Shown: piece by piece, positions 1 through 11,050 of the stretch | Numbering within the stretch: the first letter of the stretch is position 1 | Layout: every line of letters starts with the position of its first letter | Assembly: GCA_024364735.1 (NCBI GenBank) | Contig: JAGFNQ010000194.1 | Coordinates: 186,001-250,000 of the forward strand | Source of the DNA: Boesenbergia rotunda | Taxonomy: Eukaryota; Streptophyta; Magnoliopsida; Zingiberales; Zingiberaceae | DNA length: 64,000 nt | Direction: 5' to 3' | The notes under the pieces: generated by a model | What the model was told of the DNA's origin: nothing | The model's input: only the letters and a program-made list of their open reading frames with translations | Database searches by the model: none | Program-made: the position numbers and the translations under genes

Positions 1-354
1 TCGGGGTTTTCTTCTATTTGATGGTGGTACATGTTGGTACCTATTTTCTATATTTTTATTGCTTACATTTCCGCTGCTGTCTTTGTGTTCGGTTGTGTCA
101 TTTTATACGGCGGTATAGCTATACTTTTGTGAGCCATGGTGGCCTTTTGTGCATTGTGCTTTGTCATAAGTCGTACCGGTACGCAACTTTTGTCTTCGTT
201 GGCATTTTCGTTTACTATAGACGGTTGTTCCATCCCATAGGCTGTGGTACAATCGGTCGAGGTGATCGTAGAGGTTAGGGTTTTGAATTTCCCGCTGGGT
301 CGAGGGAGTGGCAGTTCGGTCAGTATCGGACGGGCGGCTCCTCGGGGCGTGACA
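1..354 (+). mobile_element. 3' portion of an LTR (Ty3/gypsy-like), cut by the window edge
   Basis: The stretch ends in GGGGCGTGACA at 344-354, a CA-ended terminus typical of plant Ty3/gypsy LTRs of the Tekay/Del type, and is followed directly by degraded gypsy integrase coding sequence, as expected for an LTR inserted in an older element. No start, PBS or duplicate LTR is visible because the window begins inside it. The short open frames here show no recognisable domain. Assignment rests only on the terminus and the junction. Confidence 0.4.
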
Positions 355-2310
355 TATTCAAGGATGCCAGAGATTTTATAATGGCATGTGATCACTGCCA
401 CAAGACTGGGAACATCACCAAGAGAGAAGAAATGTTGCAAAATGTTATTTTAGAAGTTGAACTTTTTGATATTTGGGGTGTGAATTTTATAGGACTCTTC
501 CTGCATCTAGGGTGAACAAATACATTCTAGTAGTTATCAATTATATCACTAAATGGGTTGAGGTAGTTGCATCTCTATCATTTGATGCCAAGACAGTTAT
601 CAATCTATTCAGAGAAAATGATCTTCCCTAGATTCTGAATCCCACGGACAATAATTAACAATGGGGGATCTCATTTCATTGAAAGACATATCAGAAATTT
701 GTTGAAGAAATATGGAGTGAAACATAAGATAGCCACCTTATACCATCCTCAAACAAGCAAACAATTGAAATATCAAATAATGAGATTAAAAGTATTCTGG
801 AGAAGATAGTTTAAAGTCTCGAAAAATTGGTCCCTTAAATTGGATTACGCATTGTGGTTATATCGGATAGCCTATAAACCCCCTATAGGAATGACCCCAT
901 TTCGACTAGTTTATGGGAAGTCTTGTCACCTCTCAATGGAATTGGAAACATAGAGCTTATTGAGCTATTAAGTGTTGGGGCAATCAGCCCGGGTATGATC
1001 TGGAGGATCATAGTTTTGATGTGTGTGGTCAATATGATTAAGTTAGGGCTTGCTGTTGGACTAATATGTGTATATGAGTGTACAGGTGTACAGGTACACA
1101 TAGGCTTGGTTGGATGTCTTTAGGTGAAGGATGGCATGGAGGCAAGCTGGAGGCTTGTGTGCACACCCGAGGGACCATGGGAAGAACGATGAGCCGAGGG
1201 ATACGGACTTCTAGACATGCGTGAAGGATGGCATGGAGGCAAGCTGGAGGCTTGTGTGTGCATCTGAGGGATGGGAGTTGAAGACGAAGAGGGCGTGAAG
1301 GCAATAGATCGAGACTGCGGATTGAAGAGTCGACCAGGTCGTGAGGGTCCGAGTGAGTGTTTGTACTCAGGGACTAAGCCGGGATTTGAGTGCGGAGAGA
1401 AATGTACTCGGGAAGGAAACCCTTGGCTTAGTAGGGGTCCAGTCGACTGCTCTGGGAGCAGTCGATTGATAATGGCTGGATGATTCGAACGTTGGCTGTA
1501 ACGATCGAATCTGAGTAGGACCAGTCAACTGCCCCAGGGGCAGTCGACTGGTAGCGATCATTTACTACTCGAGCTCTATTTAAAGGAGCTCGTTTAAGGC
1601 TACTGTTCCTTGGCGAAATCTGCTTGGATAGAGTGGATTAGTAGTCTTGGTTGCTTAGGTAGTGTCCAAAGCTTGTGGAGAGATTTCTCCACCCACAAGG
1701 AGCAACGAGTTCTAGCCAGAGGGGCTCCAGGGAATCATCCACCGACGGATTAGGGATCGCCCACCTTACGGGCAACCGTGGAGTAGGAGTTTTATCTCCG
1801 AACCACATAAATAGGTGTGTCTCAGTTGTTAGTTTTGTTTTTACTTAGTATTTTCCGCTTGCGCACTAACAATTGTAGGAAGAAAACGAAAAGTTGCTAT
1901 TCACCCCCCCCCCCCTCTAGCAAGCTACATCGATCTAACATTAAGCAACTAAACTTTGATCCAAAGATAGCTGGGGAGAAAATAAAACTTCAATTAAGTG
2001 AATTAGAAGAAATCCGATAGGATGCGTACGAGTATGCCACAACATACAAGGAAAGAACCAAAATATAGCATGATAAGCATATCATGAGAAGAGAATTACG
2101 TGAGGGTGACCAGGTATTATTATTTAATTAGAGGATTAAACTTTTCCCTAGAAAACTAAAATCAAGATGGTCGGGCCCTTTTCAAGTAAAGAGGGTGTAT
2201 CCATTTGGAGCTATGGATATCTAGGGCAAAACATTAGGGATATTTAAAGTGAATGGATAAAGATTGAAAAAATACTATTCGAGCATGTTTGGAGCCTCTT
2301 TAGAAATTAA
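355..2310 (+). pseudogene. Ty3/gypsy (Athila/Tat-like) integrase remnant, split by a solo LTR
   Basis: Conceptual translation gives integrase landmarks: the CC half of the zinc finger (ACDHCHKTG) near 385, FDIWGVNFIG near 465, YILVVINYITKWVEVV near 520, a DNA-like GGSHFIE block near 665, and TPFRLVYGKSCHL near 895. The frame resumes after the solo LTR at 1946 with the C-terminal part (LNFDPKIAGEK, then SRWSGPFQVKRVYPFGA near 2170). Known family order and the Athila-type C-terminus fit. The frame has many stops and frameshifts (for example the Trp expected near 962 reads TGA), so this is a dead copy. No gag or reverse transcriptase of this element is in the window. The 973-1940 segment inside is a later insertion. 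Confidence 0.75.
973..1940. mobile_element. Solo LTR, 968 bp, with 5-bp target duplication
   Basis: Starts TGTTGGGGCAATC and ends CGATCTAACA. It is flanked by TTAAG at 968-972 and 1941-1945 and interrupts the gypsy integrase frame. It resembles the LTR at 53090-54043: same start, the same CAGTCGACTG paired palindromes (1439-1467, 1521-1551), a TATA-like ctatttaaagg near 1574, and the same C-run close to the 3' end (about 1905). No internal sequence remains, so it arose by recombination between two LTRs of a related copia element. Confidence 0.85.
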
Positions 2311-2365
2311 AGTTAAGAACAACTATAATTGAATAACAAAAAAGATTATTGTATTTTTTTTCTTA

Positions 2366-3622
2366 GGGCATCTGCAATGGAGAGTTTATAGTATAGTGTT
2401 TATGTTATAAACCTCACCCTACTACATGGGTGGGGTTTATAACTTTTTCTATAAACCATGTAAGTACCCCAAGATAGTTTTGATGTGATCAACCGAGTCA
2501 AGTTAGGTCATATTAATTTGATCCCTGTGTCTAAGTGTGTAGGAGTTTGGAGTGCAGGAAATCGAACGAAAAAACATAATAGATAAGAAGAATGGCACGA
2601 GAAGGGAGCCGACAGGCTCGGTGAATCCGAGGGACACAAAGTCTATGGAAGAACACACTGGTGGACGAAAAGGGAATGCACAACATCCGAGAAAAAAGAA
2701 GCCGGGCAGGTAGTTCGTTCGAGGAGAAGGTCGAAAATTGAGTTTGAGTGAGCTCAACTTCAGACGATCTAAAATCACCCAGAAGCATCAGAAGACTGTC
2801 AACCAAAGGTTGACCGGAACCAGCCAGAATCAGGCGCCCGAGTAAACTCGGCCGCCCGACTATATAGGCGCCCAAGTCAACTCGGATGCCCGGGTATACG
2901 AGTGCCCGTATCTTACACCCGTAACTGACTTGAGCACCTAACCCTGAGTTTATTGCAAACTAGTTGTTTTACGACTGTTGTGACGTGGATAAACTTTGAC
3001 TAATATCAGGCGTCCGTGTCGCACTCGGGCGCCCATAAAGGTGTCACGTCATCATTTCAATGACTCTTCAAGGCACTATAAATAGAGTCCTTTAGCTCAG
3101 AAATAAATCATCAATTGAATTGTAATCACTTCTGTAATTCCATGCTTAAGAGTTTTGTACGTTCAACGAGTGTAAGAGGCTTCTTCGCCTATGAAAAAGA
3201 GTTTTGATAGTTGAGTTATTCATTGTCTTAGATTAGCAATTATTCAGGTTGCAAACTAAGACAACTCGTAGCCTCTTCATTCTTTTAGTTATTTTGTTAT
3301 GTTGTGTTTCTTTAACTGCTAACTAATCTTCCATCTTTATTAAAGAACAACAAAAGATCTACTCTTTTATTTTTCAGTGATATTCATCCCCTCTAACCGG
3401 CAGACCGATCACAACAAATCGGTCCCAAAATCTTAGGACCAGATTTATGCTGCATACAAGTTGCATGCAAAGAGAATTTAATACTCTTTTTTGAACTTCT
3501 TGTTAGAGATGTTTATGGTAACGGATAGAAGTTTTTAAAATGAGTAAAATTTTTAACTTTTGATATGACAGTGATATGGTGGAATATAAATCTCTATAAA
3601 AGATTTACGACTATAGATGCCC
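2366..3622. mobile_element. PIF/Harbinger-like non-autonomous TIR element (with LTR inside)
   Basis: Left end GGGCATCTGCAATGG and right end ...ATAGATGCCC are inverted repeats sharing GGGCATCT. Both are flanked by TTA (2363-2365 and 3623-3625), the 3-bp duplication typical of Tourist/PIF-Harbinger elements. The flanks join into the end of the copia LTR, which independently supports insertion at this site. It has no transposase. About 0.95 kb of its length is a nested LTR (2465-3417), so the original element was only about 300 bp. Confidence 0.75.
2465..3417 (+). mobile_element. LTR (probable solo) nested in the TIR element; ends approximate
   Basis: The stretch has LTR character: the opening AGTTTTGATGTGATCAACC is typical of SIRE-like copia LTRs, followed by repeated GGGCGCCC/CTCGG blocks (2830-3040), a TATA box (cactataaatagag near 3075), and a pyrimidine-rich end near 3390-3417. 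No PBS, PPT or coding sequence belongs to it. I could not find an exact 5-bp target duplication, so the boundaries are good to about 20 bp. Confidence 0.5.
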
Positions 3623-3625
3623 TTA

Positions 3626-3827
3626 TATATCAAATCAGTTTACATGCCCTGTTTTTAAAGATATATAAAAGAACTAAAAAGGAATTAGTTAATTATAATT
3701 AATTAGCTTTCGTAACTAATTACATTTAATTAACATTCCTAAAAGCTATATATTTGTACAGCTTGCATATTCCTAAGATCATGCCAATATCTTGACTGAT
3801 TGATTTTATTTTCAACCCTTTCCAACA
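3626..3827 (-). repeat. 3' LTR (main part) of the old copia element
   Basis: It matches 8205-8419 along its length (tcaaatcagtttacatgccc, then aaaagctatatatttgtaca, then tcaaccctttccaaca) with many substitutions. Its distal 25 bp lie on the other side of the TIR element near 2338-2365. Confidence 0.85.
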
Positions 3828-3849
3828 CTCCATAGCTAGCTTGCCAATC

Positions 3850-6470
3850 AAATATTTGAAATATTTTGATGAGAATCCTTTAGTGAGTATAATTGTAACT
3901 TGTTCAGTAGTTAGAATGTAGGGCATACAAATTAGACCATTCTCCAGTTTTTCCTTAATGAAGTGTTTATTAATCTCAACATGCTTCGTTCTGTCATGAA
4001 TATGAGATGGTTGTTTTATTGTCGCAGTATACTTTCATAGGCAATGAATATGAGACTCTCAATTCTTCCAATAATCTCTTGATCCATATTGTCTCACAAA
4101 CACCAAGAGCAAGAGCTTGAAACTCTGCCTCAGCACTACTTCTAGCCACCATAAGGTGCTTCTTGCTACATCATGTAACCAAATTACCCCCAACAAATGT
4201 ACAATAGTCGGAAGTTGATCTTCTATCAATAACACTTCTAGCCAAATCTGCATCAGTGCCCATGTTTTCAAAACAAGAAACCTTTTCCTGGAGTTCCGTT
4301 CAAGTACTTTAAAATTTTGTAAGCTACATCAAAGTGTGTTGGACCTGGAGAGTGCATAAATTAACTTACAACGCTAATTGCAAAAGCTATATTATGGCGA
4401 GTATGTGAAAGGTAGATAAGCCTCCTAACTAGTCGTTGGTACTATCTCTTCTACAAACTTCTTCAGGTTTGGTTGGTTAGAACTTAATATTTGACTCCAT
4501 GGGTGTCTTAGCTGCCCTGCAATCTAGTAGGCCTATTTCCTTGAGAAGGTCTAGAACATATGTCCTATGTGTAACAAGTATACCCTCTTTAGGTCATCCG
4601 AACTCCATACCAAGGAAGTATTTCAATACTCCTAGATCCTTGATCTCGAATTCTTTGGCAAGCACTTCTTTCAATCTTTTATGTTCGACATGATCATCTC
4701 CATTTAAGATTATGTCATTCACGTAGACAATCAAGATGGTAATCTACCCTCCTTTAGAGCATTCGAAAAATATGGTCTGGTCCGCTTCACTTTGGTAGTA
4801 CCCCTAACTTTTAACAACCTTCCTAAATCGCTCAAACCAAGATTTTGGGGGCCGCTTAAGTCCATAAAGGGATTTCTTTAAGCAACATACTTTATTTCTA
4901 CCATATTTTTCCTTGAATCCCGGTGGCAACTCCATGAACACTCCCTCTTCTAAGTCTCTATTTAGGAAGGTATTCTTCACATCTAATTGGTGTAAAGGCC
5001 AATCAAAATGTACTACCAGAGAGATAAGAACTCGGATTTTTTTTTTTTTGCAACTAGCACAAAAGTTTCACGATAGTCGATTCCATGTGTATGTGTAAAT
5101 CCCTTGTCTAGCTTTGTACCTTTCTATACTACCATCAGCTTTGCACTTAATGGTAAACATCTATTTGTAGCCATCTTTTTTTCCATCTGGTAAGTCAACA
5201 ACCTTCCAAGGGTCATTTCTTTGAAGTGCATTCATCTCTTATAGAACTACTAACTTCCAATCTGGTTGATCTAGAGCTTCCTGGATGTTTCTTGGCACAA
5301 ACAAGTAATATTTGAGACAAAGGCCCTATAATTGTTGGAAAGCTTACGATACGACAAATATTTGGCAATAAGATTATTAGTACAGGTTTGAACACCTTTC
5401 CTAATGACAATACATATATTATTCTCAATAGGAAGCATAGTTGTTGGAATAGGATAATTACCTATAGAATTTTGAGTGTCCAATTGACCCAACTCTGGAA
5501 GTGATGATTGAACTTGCACAGGGATAGTTGTATGATCCTCACCCTTTTGACGAAAACCTTTCCAGCTAGAAAGATGAAACTCAAGCAAAGGATTAGGAAT
5601 CTTTGGTAGTATTTCTCCCCCTGAATGTAAATCATCTACACTTGGCACAATAAACTATAGTTTTCTTTATTTTCATTTGTTAAAACTCATGTCTCTTGGT
5701 TTATTATAATTTTGGTTGAATTCTGGGAAAAAAAACACATTCGGTATAGGTACAAATGTGTGGCAAAATTGATCTTCACTCTTTTTTATCTCCCCTAGAC
5801 GATCATTTTGTTTAAAGAAGAATGATAGCATACTAACTAAAACTTTTTTTTATCTTTGGATTCAAATATTTGTATCCTTTTTTATTAGGAGCATAGCCAA
5901 GGAAAATATACTTTTCATCCCTAGGATCAAGCTTTGAATGCAATTGATTTGGTATATGGACAAAAATAGTATGACCAAATACCTTTAATGGCAAATCAGA
6001 AATGATTCTATTTTCAAGAAAAAATATTTTTCAGATTCTACAAAGGTGTTACATAATTTAAGATATGTGTTGGAATCATATTAATCAGCTAACTTGCTAT
6101 TAGAATTGCATTCCCCCATAAATACTTTGGAACATACATAGAAAATATTATTGGTCGGGCAACTTCAAGTAAATGTCAATTTTTTCTTTTAACTAGTTCA
6201 TTTTGTTGAGGAGTAACACGCCAAATGGATTGGTGTTCAATGTCTTTCCCCTTTAAAAATGTACCCAAATATTCGTTAAAGTATCCAATACCATTATCAG
6301 TTCGAAGAATGTTTATTTTGTTATGAAACTGATTTTCAACCATAGTGTGAAATCTTTGAATAATTTTCCAACATCAGATTTTTCACTCGTCAAATAAATC
6401 CAACAAAGTCAAGGATTGTCAACAAAGTGACAAACCATTTTTTCAGTTGAAGTAGTGATTTTAGAAGGAC
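3850..6470 (-). pseudogene. Copia pol relic: integrase C-terminal part, reverse transcriptase, RNase H
   Basis: Reading the minus strand from about 6470 down, fragments in several frames correspond to integrase core and C-terminus (TPQQN-type region near 6215, GYAPNKKGYK-like segment near 5890), then reverse transcriptase (5300-4550) and RNase H (about 4270-3960, ending at ETKHVEINKHF-like sequence near 3970). No frame stays open for more than about 125 codons. The order and orientation agree with the LTRs. The enzyme would copy the element RNA in virus-like particles; this copy cannot. Confidence 0.65.
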
Positions 6471-6704
6471 TCAAACATCACTATGAATCAAATAAAATGG
6501 TCTTGATGCATGATAAGGATTTGAGTTATATGAAATTTGATGACTTTTTGATAAATGACAAGCATCACAATTAAAAGAATTGCAATCCAACTTCTTAAAT
6601 AAATTAGGAAACAAATGTTTTAAATACGGAAAACTAGGATGTCCTAGTCTATGATACCAAAGCATAATTTTTTTGACAAACAGAGATAGAATTAGAACTA
6701 CCAC
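6471..6704 (-). pseudogene. GAG_pre-integrase zinc finger fragment
   Basis: The fragment contains LWYHRLGHPSFPYLKHLFP followed by CDACHLSKSHQ, the HHCC zinc finger of copia integrases (H...H then CX2C). It lies between the gag relics and the integrase core on the minus strand. The frame is closed on both sides, so this is one open island of a decayed pol gene. Confidence 0.75.
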
Positions 6705-7226
6705 TTAAGCCCTGAGCTTGTTTATTGCAGGAAGAGTTGTCATTGAAATAGTAGAGACCTCCCAACATCCTAGCACTGTCAATCATCATTCCATAATTCT
6801 AGTCTTGAAATTTACAGTGGGAGTCAAAGAATATGACACAACAATTAGAATCTTTCGATAACTTATTAATAGATAAAAGAGTACAAGAATATTTAGAAAC
6901 ATGAAGGATGAAATTCAGTTCAATTTTTTTCGAAATTTTGACTGAACCTCTCCCTGCAATAGGTGAAAAACTACCGTCTGCAATTCTAACTTTTCAATGG
7001 TCAAGGAAAATAAGTTTCAAACAAATGAGACAAATTTGCCATATGATCTAATGCACCCAAGTCAATGATCCAAGGTATGGAATTGAAGGTGCTGGAAGAG
7101 CTTTGGAAGTATTACTTGATTGTGCAAGAGAACCACTAGGAATACCATATGTTAGATTAGATTTATGCAGCTTCAAGAGTTGATCCACTTGCTCTTTGGT
7201 GAAGAAATTGGCCTTGACTTCATTTG

Positions 7227-8089
7227 CTAAAGGAGTCTTGGAGCTGTTTTGTCACCAAGTTTGCTACCCTTCAAATTTGTTGGTTTTCGATGAAGTTTCC
7301 AACAAGTATCTCGAGTATGGCATGGTTTATTACAGTAATCACACCAAACTCGAGGTTTTCCTTTAGTTTTCCATTGATTAGCATTTGATTGAGCAGGATT
7401 AGCATGAACAATAGTTAACGCTGAGCTTTCAAGGGATCCACTAGTCCCCTTTTTGCCCACCATGACATTCTGACGTCTTACCTCGCGTCATACTTTAGAA
7501 AATACCTCTCCAATGGATGGAAGGGGTTGTCTACCAATTATTCTACCTCTTCATCAAATTCAACATTCAATGTTGCTAAAAATTTATTCTCCACCATCTT
7601 TCGATGATGAATATAATCTTCAGTACTTTTCCTTTCATAATCATCAATAAACAAATCCAAGTCCTGCCATAGGCCTTTCAGGATATTGAAGTATCTCATC
7701 ACACTATGTCTCCCTTGCTGAATCTCTCCAAGATGCAATTGCAACTCATAAACTTGTGACTAGTTGCCAAGATCAGAATATATTTGACAAATATTATCCC
7801 AAAGCTCTTTGGTACACATGTAATTGGCACTAATATCTTCCTTTATAAAATTGGCCAACCAAACCATTACCATGGAATTCTCTGCATCCAACGTTGCAAA
7901 GGCTGGACTTATTTTTACAGGTGCTTTGGTTTCACCAGTGAGATATCCGATCTTTCCCCTCACTCGGATGTACATCCTAACTGATTGAGACCACCTCAAT
8001 AAATTGCCTTCATTGAATTGGATTGTGGTGATTTGAACATGATGAGACTCAACATGAAAATTCTGGGTTTCAATGGTTTTAGAAGTCAA
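7227..8089 (-). pseudogene. Copia gag relic (UBN2-type gag plus CCHC knuckle)
   Basis: Three open islands in order on the minus strand cover a gag: 7760-8089 (starts MTSKTIETQNF, with NEGNLLRWSQSVRMYIRVRG, the N-terminal UBN2-type gag), 7538-7744 (HLGEIQQGRHSVMRYFNILK, the central gag helix region) and 7227-7463 (zinc knuckle CDYCNKPCHTRDTC, CX2CX4HX4C). Stops and frameshifts separate them. Gag packages the element RNA; the knuckle binds nucleic acid. The start codon sits about 80 bp inside the primer site, as usual. Confidence 0.75.
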
Positions 8090-8189
8090 ATAACAGAAGA
8101 ATCAGGAACTTCAAACATGGTGAAAGAAAAAAAAGAAATTAGTTACTAGGGTTAAAAAAGACGAGAAATGGCTCTGATACCAAAAAGAT

Positions 8190-8419
8190 TGCTGTATCTT
8201 TTTTCTTGTATATCAAATCAATTTACATGCCCTGTATTTAAAGATATATAAGGGAACTAAAAAAGGAAATAGCTAATTATAATTAATTAATTTCCAAGCT
8301 AATTACAATTAATATAATTAATTAATTTTCCTAAAAGCTATATATTTGTACAGTTTGAATATTCGTAAGATCATGTCAATATATTGAGAGATTGATTTTA
8401 TTTTCAACCCTTTCTAACA
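8190..8419 (-). repeat. 5' LTR of the old copia element
   Basis: On the minus strand it begins TGTTAGAAAGGG and ends before the primer site. The complement of the tRNA-Met primer site (gctctgatacca, 8171-8182) is 7 bp from its 3' end. Confidence 0.85.
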
Positions 8420-8441
8420 AGTACAATTATAATTGAATATG

Positions 8442-8941
8442 TAAAATCTAACTTTATAATAATAATAATAATAATAATAAAATATCTATAGTATAGTTAA
8501 GTTGGATAGACATGAAATTTTTAAATATATATTGGATCAACCATCAATAAGTATATATTGATAAAGGTATCATCAATAAGATAAAGATGGGATTGAAATT
8601 TATTGGGACTTCTGTATTTGTGTGACTGTAATATTTTAGTCAAGATAAAATGTAAATTTTATAAGATTGATATGACTTGCTATACTTTGTAGATCAGAGA
8701 GTTGGAGAATTAGAAAATATGTAAAAAAAATTATATACATGGGAATGCTGTTAATGTGTGTGGAATAACTAGGAAAGATAAAACAAAATTTTTTAAAAAA
8801 ATAATCCAAGAGCAATCAGATGTAGCTGCCCCAGACCTCAACTGGTGGTGAATGCTGTCTAACCTAATTTAGAATGAAACTTAAATTTTCTTTAATCTCA
8901 ATTTTAAATGTAAACCCATTCCTTGTTTTGATAATATTTAG
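8442..8941. other. AT-rich intergenic DNA with an (AAT)n microsatellite
   Basis: An (ATA)n run of about eight repeats lies near 8456-8480. The rest is AT-rich sequence without a supported gene. It ends in a good 3' splice site (ttgataatatttag) directly before the ubiquitin-conjugating exon, so part of it may be old intron. Confidence 0.6.
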
Positions 8942-9046
8942 GTTTCATTCAAGACAAAATTCTTCCATCCCAACATCAACAGCAATGGAAACATCTGTTT
9001 GGACATCCTGAAAGAGCAATGGAGCCCTGCTTTGACCATTTCCAAG
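8942..9046 (+). pseudogene. Isolated exon of a ubiquitin-conjugating enzyme E2 (UBC4/5 class)
   Basis: This is a 35-codon open exon with canonical splice sites (AG before 8942, GT at 9047). It contains HPNINSNGNICLDILK: the E2 HPN motif and the catalytic cysteine (TGT at 8996-8998), then EQWSPALTISK, which is diagnostic of the UBC4/5-type E2s (plant UBC8/10/28 group). Its limits equal a whole exon of those genes. No preceding exon (start to FPPDYPF) or following exon (LLSICSLLTDPN) could be found within the 500 bp upstream or 1.3 kb downstream. It is therefore either a stranded remnant of a gene broken by the transposons to the left or an exon with very long introns. The exon itself shows no damage. 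Confidence 0.8.
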
Positions 9047-10374
9047 GTACAACTTTGCTTGTTTTCTTACTAGCAGCTAATTCTTCTTAATATGTACATG
9101 TCAAGGAAGAAGTTGCTTTGTGGACAATCACATTGTAATTAAACAGTGTGATCTCTCAATGTCACGTAGTTATTAGATTTTTCCAATGCATGCATTAGTT
9201 ACAGAATGGTATCTACGAAGAGAATTGTAGTTCTTTTCATGCCTTCACACCAGCAATGTTTCTCTCATGAAGATCCGATATTAAAATTTGTGCAGATATT
9301 GTAGTCTCAACTTTTGCTTAGACAAAAGATAATCAACATCTTTGTTGGGGTCAGGCGATTTGTTTCGACTTAAGAGGTTTTTAAATTCATCATTGCTTGG
9401 GGAAGATATACTGGTATAGTTTTCTTCAGGTATGTAGTCTGTCTATACAATTAAATAAATTATGCCTGTACGGATACAGAAGTTTAGTCGGTGATTTTTC
9501 TTTGCTTAATAATTTTTAGGATTCTATTTTATGTTTTAAATGGATAAAATATGTCAAAGCACAAAGTAGACCCAAATAGTGGTCAAAAAATGATTCGTTC
9601 GCTCTCAGCGCTTCGTTAATCCATCCCAGAGTTAATATAGAGAAGATAAATCATGAAGTTAATAATCCAGATACTATGATAAATCACAAGACCAAACATT
9701 ATATTTTAGACTTTTATGAGAGAGGATGAAGATTTTGCTTTAGGTACCACAAAATAGTTGATGAAGTTTGGATTTGGAATTCTACCGGTTTTGATGAGTT
9801 TTCAAGCATAACAGAGGCCAAACTGTTTGCCCTTTTCTTCGGTCAGAATATTAGAAACCACATTTTAGCCAAAACAAAAAAGAAGTAAATTTATGGCTTA
9901 AAACTAAACTGATTCAAAAGGTAATTGTATATTGATTTTTACTGAAATTTCTTTTATTTGTTTTCCCTTCTTAATCATTAGGAGATCAATCAATACATAG
10001 GCATACTTACCAAGTTGATTACGCTCTTTATCTAATTCCTAGATGATGGATTGATGATTTATATATGAAGATTATCATTTTTGATTAATGCATGAAAATT
10101 ATCATCTTAAGATTTTGAGATCTAAATTTGACAAAATCAATGTGTCTGTCTTATCCACACGCTAACTACAACATCTGAACTAATAATTTTCATAATTTAC
10201 CTCTTCCGTATTAATTTTGAAATGGATTCATGGGATCATTAAGACAAACGAATCACTTTTTATTATCTTGTGCTCTTTATCTATCACTATATAACTAAAT
10301 TATTCTCAAAAATAATGCAACAAATATATGAAAATTCTGCATAAGTGAGGTTTTCATGTACATTGTTATAATTA
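9047..10374. other. AT-rich non-coding DNA, no supported feature
   Basis: There is no open frame above 60 codons, no repeat and no recognisable protein similarity on either strand. It could be intron or former intron of the E2 gene; I see nothing to decide. Confidence 0.5.
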
Positions 10375-10876
10375 TGGATGGAAATAGGTCAGACGGCCTG
10401 TGGCCTGGCCTGTGTTTAGCCTGGTCTGACCTAGCCTGGCCTGTTTGGAAATAGGATAATATTTAAGCCTGTTTCAAAGCCTATTTTCCTTATTAGGCCA
10501 GACTCAGACTCATATAAAGACTATCAAGTCTGACAGGCTGGCTTGGGCCTATTAAGATTCGATACATATGTATATATTTATAGGTCTGACCTGTTTGAAG
10601 CCTGTATGATGCAAGACCTGTTTTAAAACTTGTATAATGCAAGGCCTGTTAAGGTTAGTTTTCGGCCTATTTAATGCTTTAGCCGGTTGTCCTGTATAAA
10701 GTGTTTTAATTGACAGACTTTGTAAACAAACCGCAGGCCAGGCCATGCTATTGAACAGGTCAGGCTTAGGCTAAGAACAAAGCCTATAATAGATCACAGG
10801 TCAGACTTAGATCATTTTATTACTATACAGATTTGATTTATTAAGATAAAAGTCTGACCTGACCTGTTTTCATCCC
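10375..10876. mobile_element. MITE, about 0.5 kb, TIR GGATGRAAAYAGGTCAG
   Basis: Left end TGGATGGAAATAGGTCAG and right end (inverted) GGGATGAAAACAGGTCAG match at 16 of 18 positions. TAATTA flanks both ends (10369-10374, 10877-10882). The interior is built of repeated GGCCTG/CAGGCC words and has no transposase. The TIR resembles those of plant hAT-type MITEs, although the visible duplication is 6 bp rather than 8, so superfamily is uncertain. Confidence 0.7.
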
Positions 10877-10895
10877 TAATTACCTCTCAAATTTT

Positions 10896-11050
10896 CCCAG
10901 TTTTGGGATGGGGGACTTATTAAAAACTCCCTAATCAGAAAATCATCTGTGTCAGCTCCCTTGGCAAGGGAACAATAGTTTTGACTCCCTAAACTTTTTT
11001 TTAACTCCCTAATACATAAATTTACCAATCTACCCTTATTAAATGTTATC
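10896..11050 (+). repeat. Left terminal inverted repeat of the MULE
   Basis: It aligns with the reverse complement of 48740-48893: CCCTAATCAGAAAATC vs CTCTAATTCAAAAATTG, ATCTGTGTCAGCTCCC vs GTCTTTGTGTCCGCACCCC, and AATACATAAATTTACCAATC vs AATACATAAATTTATTAATA. Identity is moderate, with small indels, consistent with an old element. The outer end is placed at the CCC...GGG inverted motif shared by both. Confidence 0.7.

Larger units (their letters stand above)
2338..8419 (-). mobile_element. Ty1/copia retrotransposon, degenerate, minus orientation
   Basis: The 5' LTR is 8190-8419 (230 bp, TG...CA read on minus) and is followed at 8171-8182 by the complement of TGGTATCAGAGC, an initiator-Met tRNA primer site. 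The 3' LTR is 3626-3827 plus its terminal 25-odd bases at about 2338-2365, separated by a later TIR element. Gag, integrase and reverse transcriptase relics lie in order on the minus strand between them. The LTRs have diverged clearly, so the insertion is old. Imperfect 23-bp direct repeats adjoin both ends (2315-2337 and 8419-8441). Confidence 0.85.
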
